DNA of 64,000 bases. It comes from Pseudomonas sihuiensis (GTDB taxonomy: Bacteria; Pseudomonadota; Gammaproteobacteria; Pseudomonadales; Pseudomonadaceae). A model generated the notes under the pieces. That model saw only the letters and a list, made by a program, of their open reading frames with translations, was not told the origin of the DNA and ran no database searches. Shown in pieces: positions 63,627-64,000 of the stretch (the first letter of the stretch is position 1; each line of letters starts with the position of its first letter). The position numbers and the translations under genes were made by a program. Where the stretch lies: assembly GCF_900106015.1 (NCBI RefSeq), contig NZ_LT629797.1:2232001-2296000 (forward strand), read 5' to 3'.

Positions 63627-64000
63627 TCAGACGGCCATCAGGTCCGCTTCTTTGACCTCGAGCGCCTTGTCGACATCACCGATGAACTTGTCAGTGATCT
63701 TCTGCAGCTCGTCAGCGGCGCGACGCTCTTCGTCCTCGCTGATTTCCTTGGCCTTGGACAGCTTCTTCAGCTCGGCCAGGGCATCACGACGCACGTTGCG
63801 CACGGCGACCTTGGCATCTTCGGCAACGCCACGCGCCTGCTTGGTATAGCCCTTGCGGGTTTCCTCGGTCAGCGCCGGCATCGGCACACGGATGGTGGTA
63901 CCAGCGCTGCTCGGGTTCAGGCCCAGGTCGGAGGTCATGATGGCCTTCTCGATGGCAGCACTGAGGGTCTTGTCATGCGCGACGATCTTCAGGGTGCGCG
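63627..64000 (-). CDS. frr: Ribosome recycling factor (5' end cut by window edge)
   Basis: About 124 C-terminal residues are visible; the N-terminus lies beyond the edge. The segment [19 protein letters not shown] and the helix [20 protein letters not shown] are typical of Frr. It splits post-termination ribosomes with EF-G. It heads the frr-uppS-cdsA-dxr-rseP run on the minus strand. Confidence 0.96.
   Translation of the reverse strand, partial: RTLKIVAHDKTLSAAIEKAIMTSDLGLNPSSAGTTIRVPMPALTEETRKGYTKQARGVAEDAKVAVRNVRRDALAELKKLSKAKEISEDEERRAADELQKITDKFIGDVDKALEVKEADLMAV

Overview
The window is chromosomal DNA of a Pseudomonas. From about 27.7 kb to the right edge, the gene order mutS-fdxA-(rsmZ)-rpoS-nlpD-pcm-surE-truD-ispF-fghA-adhC-gfnR-ispD-ftsB-eno-kdsA-pyrG-tilS-accA-dnaE-rnhB-lpxB-lpxA-fabZ-lpxD-skp-bamA-rseP-dxr-cdsA-uppS-frr is the classic Pseudomonas core order, and the proteins look like Pseudomonas orthologues. 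Nothing equivalent to the extra permease gene that I recall between dnaE and rnhB in P. aeruginosa is present, and REP-like repeats of the GTAGCCCGGATGAAATCCG type occur. I therefore favour a mendocina/oleovorans/stutzeri-like species (inference).

Layout. (1) 1-8.6 kb: one minus-strand operon encoding a Ycf48-like beta-propeller, a large MMPL/RND permease, a DUF1302 outer-membrane protein, a DUF1329 periplasmic protein, an acyl-CoA dehydrogenase and a thiolase cut by the window edge. It reads as an envelope trafficking module joined to acyl-CoA oxidation. (2) 8.9-10.2 kb: a soluble PAS-PAS chemotaxis-type protein. (3) 10.2-11.2 kb: about 1 kb without a convincing gene. (4) 11.2-23.0 kb: a compact Trb-type conjugation operon (traG, a CopG-like gene, trbB-C-D-E-J-K-L-F-G-I, a DUF2274 gene), with no relaxase visible. 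(5) 23.0-27.7 kb: an AbiE type IV toxin-antitoxin pair with a palindromic operator, an MvaT-family nucleoid protein, an excisionase-like gene, a tyrosine integrase and two small ORFs that abut mutS. Together (3)-(5) are the right end of an integrative element inserted next to mutS, a place known as an insertion hotspot in Pseudomonas. The 10 kb to its left may be cargo or chromosome; this window cannot decide.

(6) 27.7-64 kb: core chromosome, almost all on the minus strand. The parts are mismatch repair (mutS); a ferredoxin; the Gac/Rsm small RNA rsmZ with a perfect GacA box; stationary-phase sigma factor RpoS with NlpD, a PopT-type undecaprenyl-phosphate translocase, Pcm, SurE, TruD and IspF; glutathione-dependent formaldehyde detoxification (fghA, adhC and the divergent regulator gfnR); isoprenoid, division, glycolysis, Kdo, CTP and fatty-acid genes; and the lipid A/outer-membrane biogenesis block. 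Genes are tightly packed with many 1-4 base stop/start overlaps. Several intrinsic terminators and REP-like repeats mark the transcription-unit ends.

The least explained material is the envelope/acyl-CoA operon at the left edge, the element-borne regulatory and stability cassette (AbiE, MvaT-like, Xis, Int), and the element-mutS junction.
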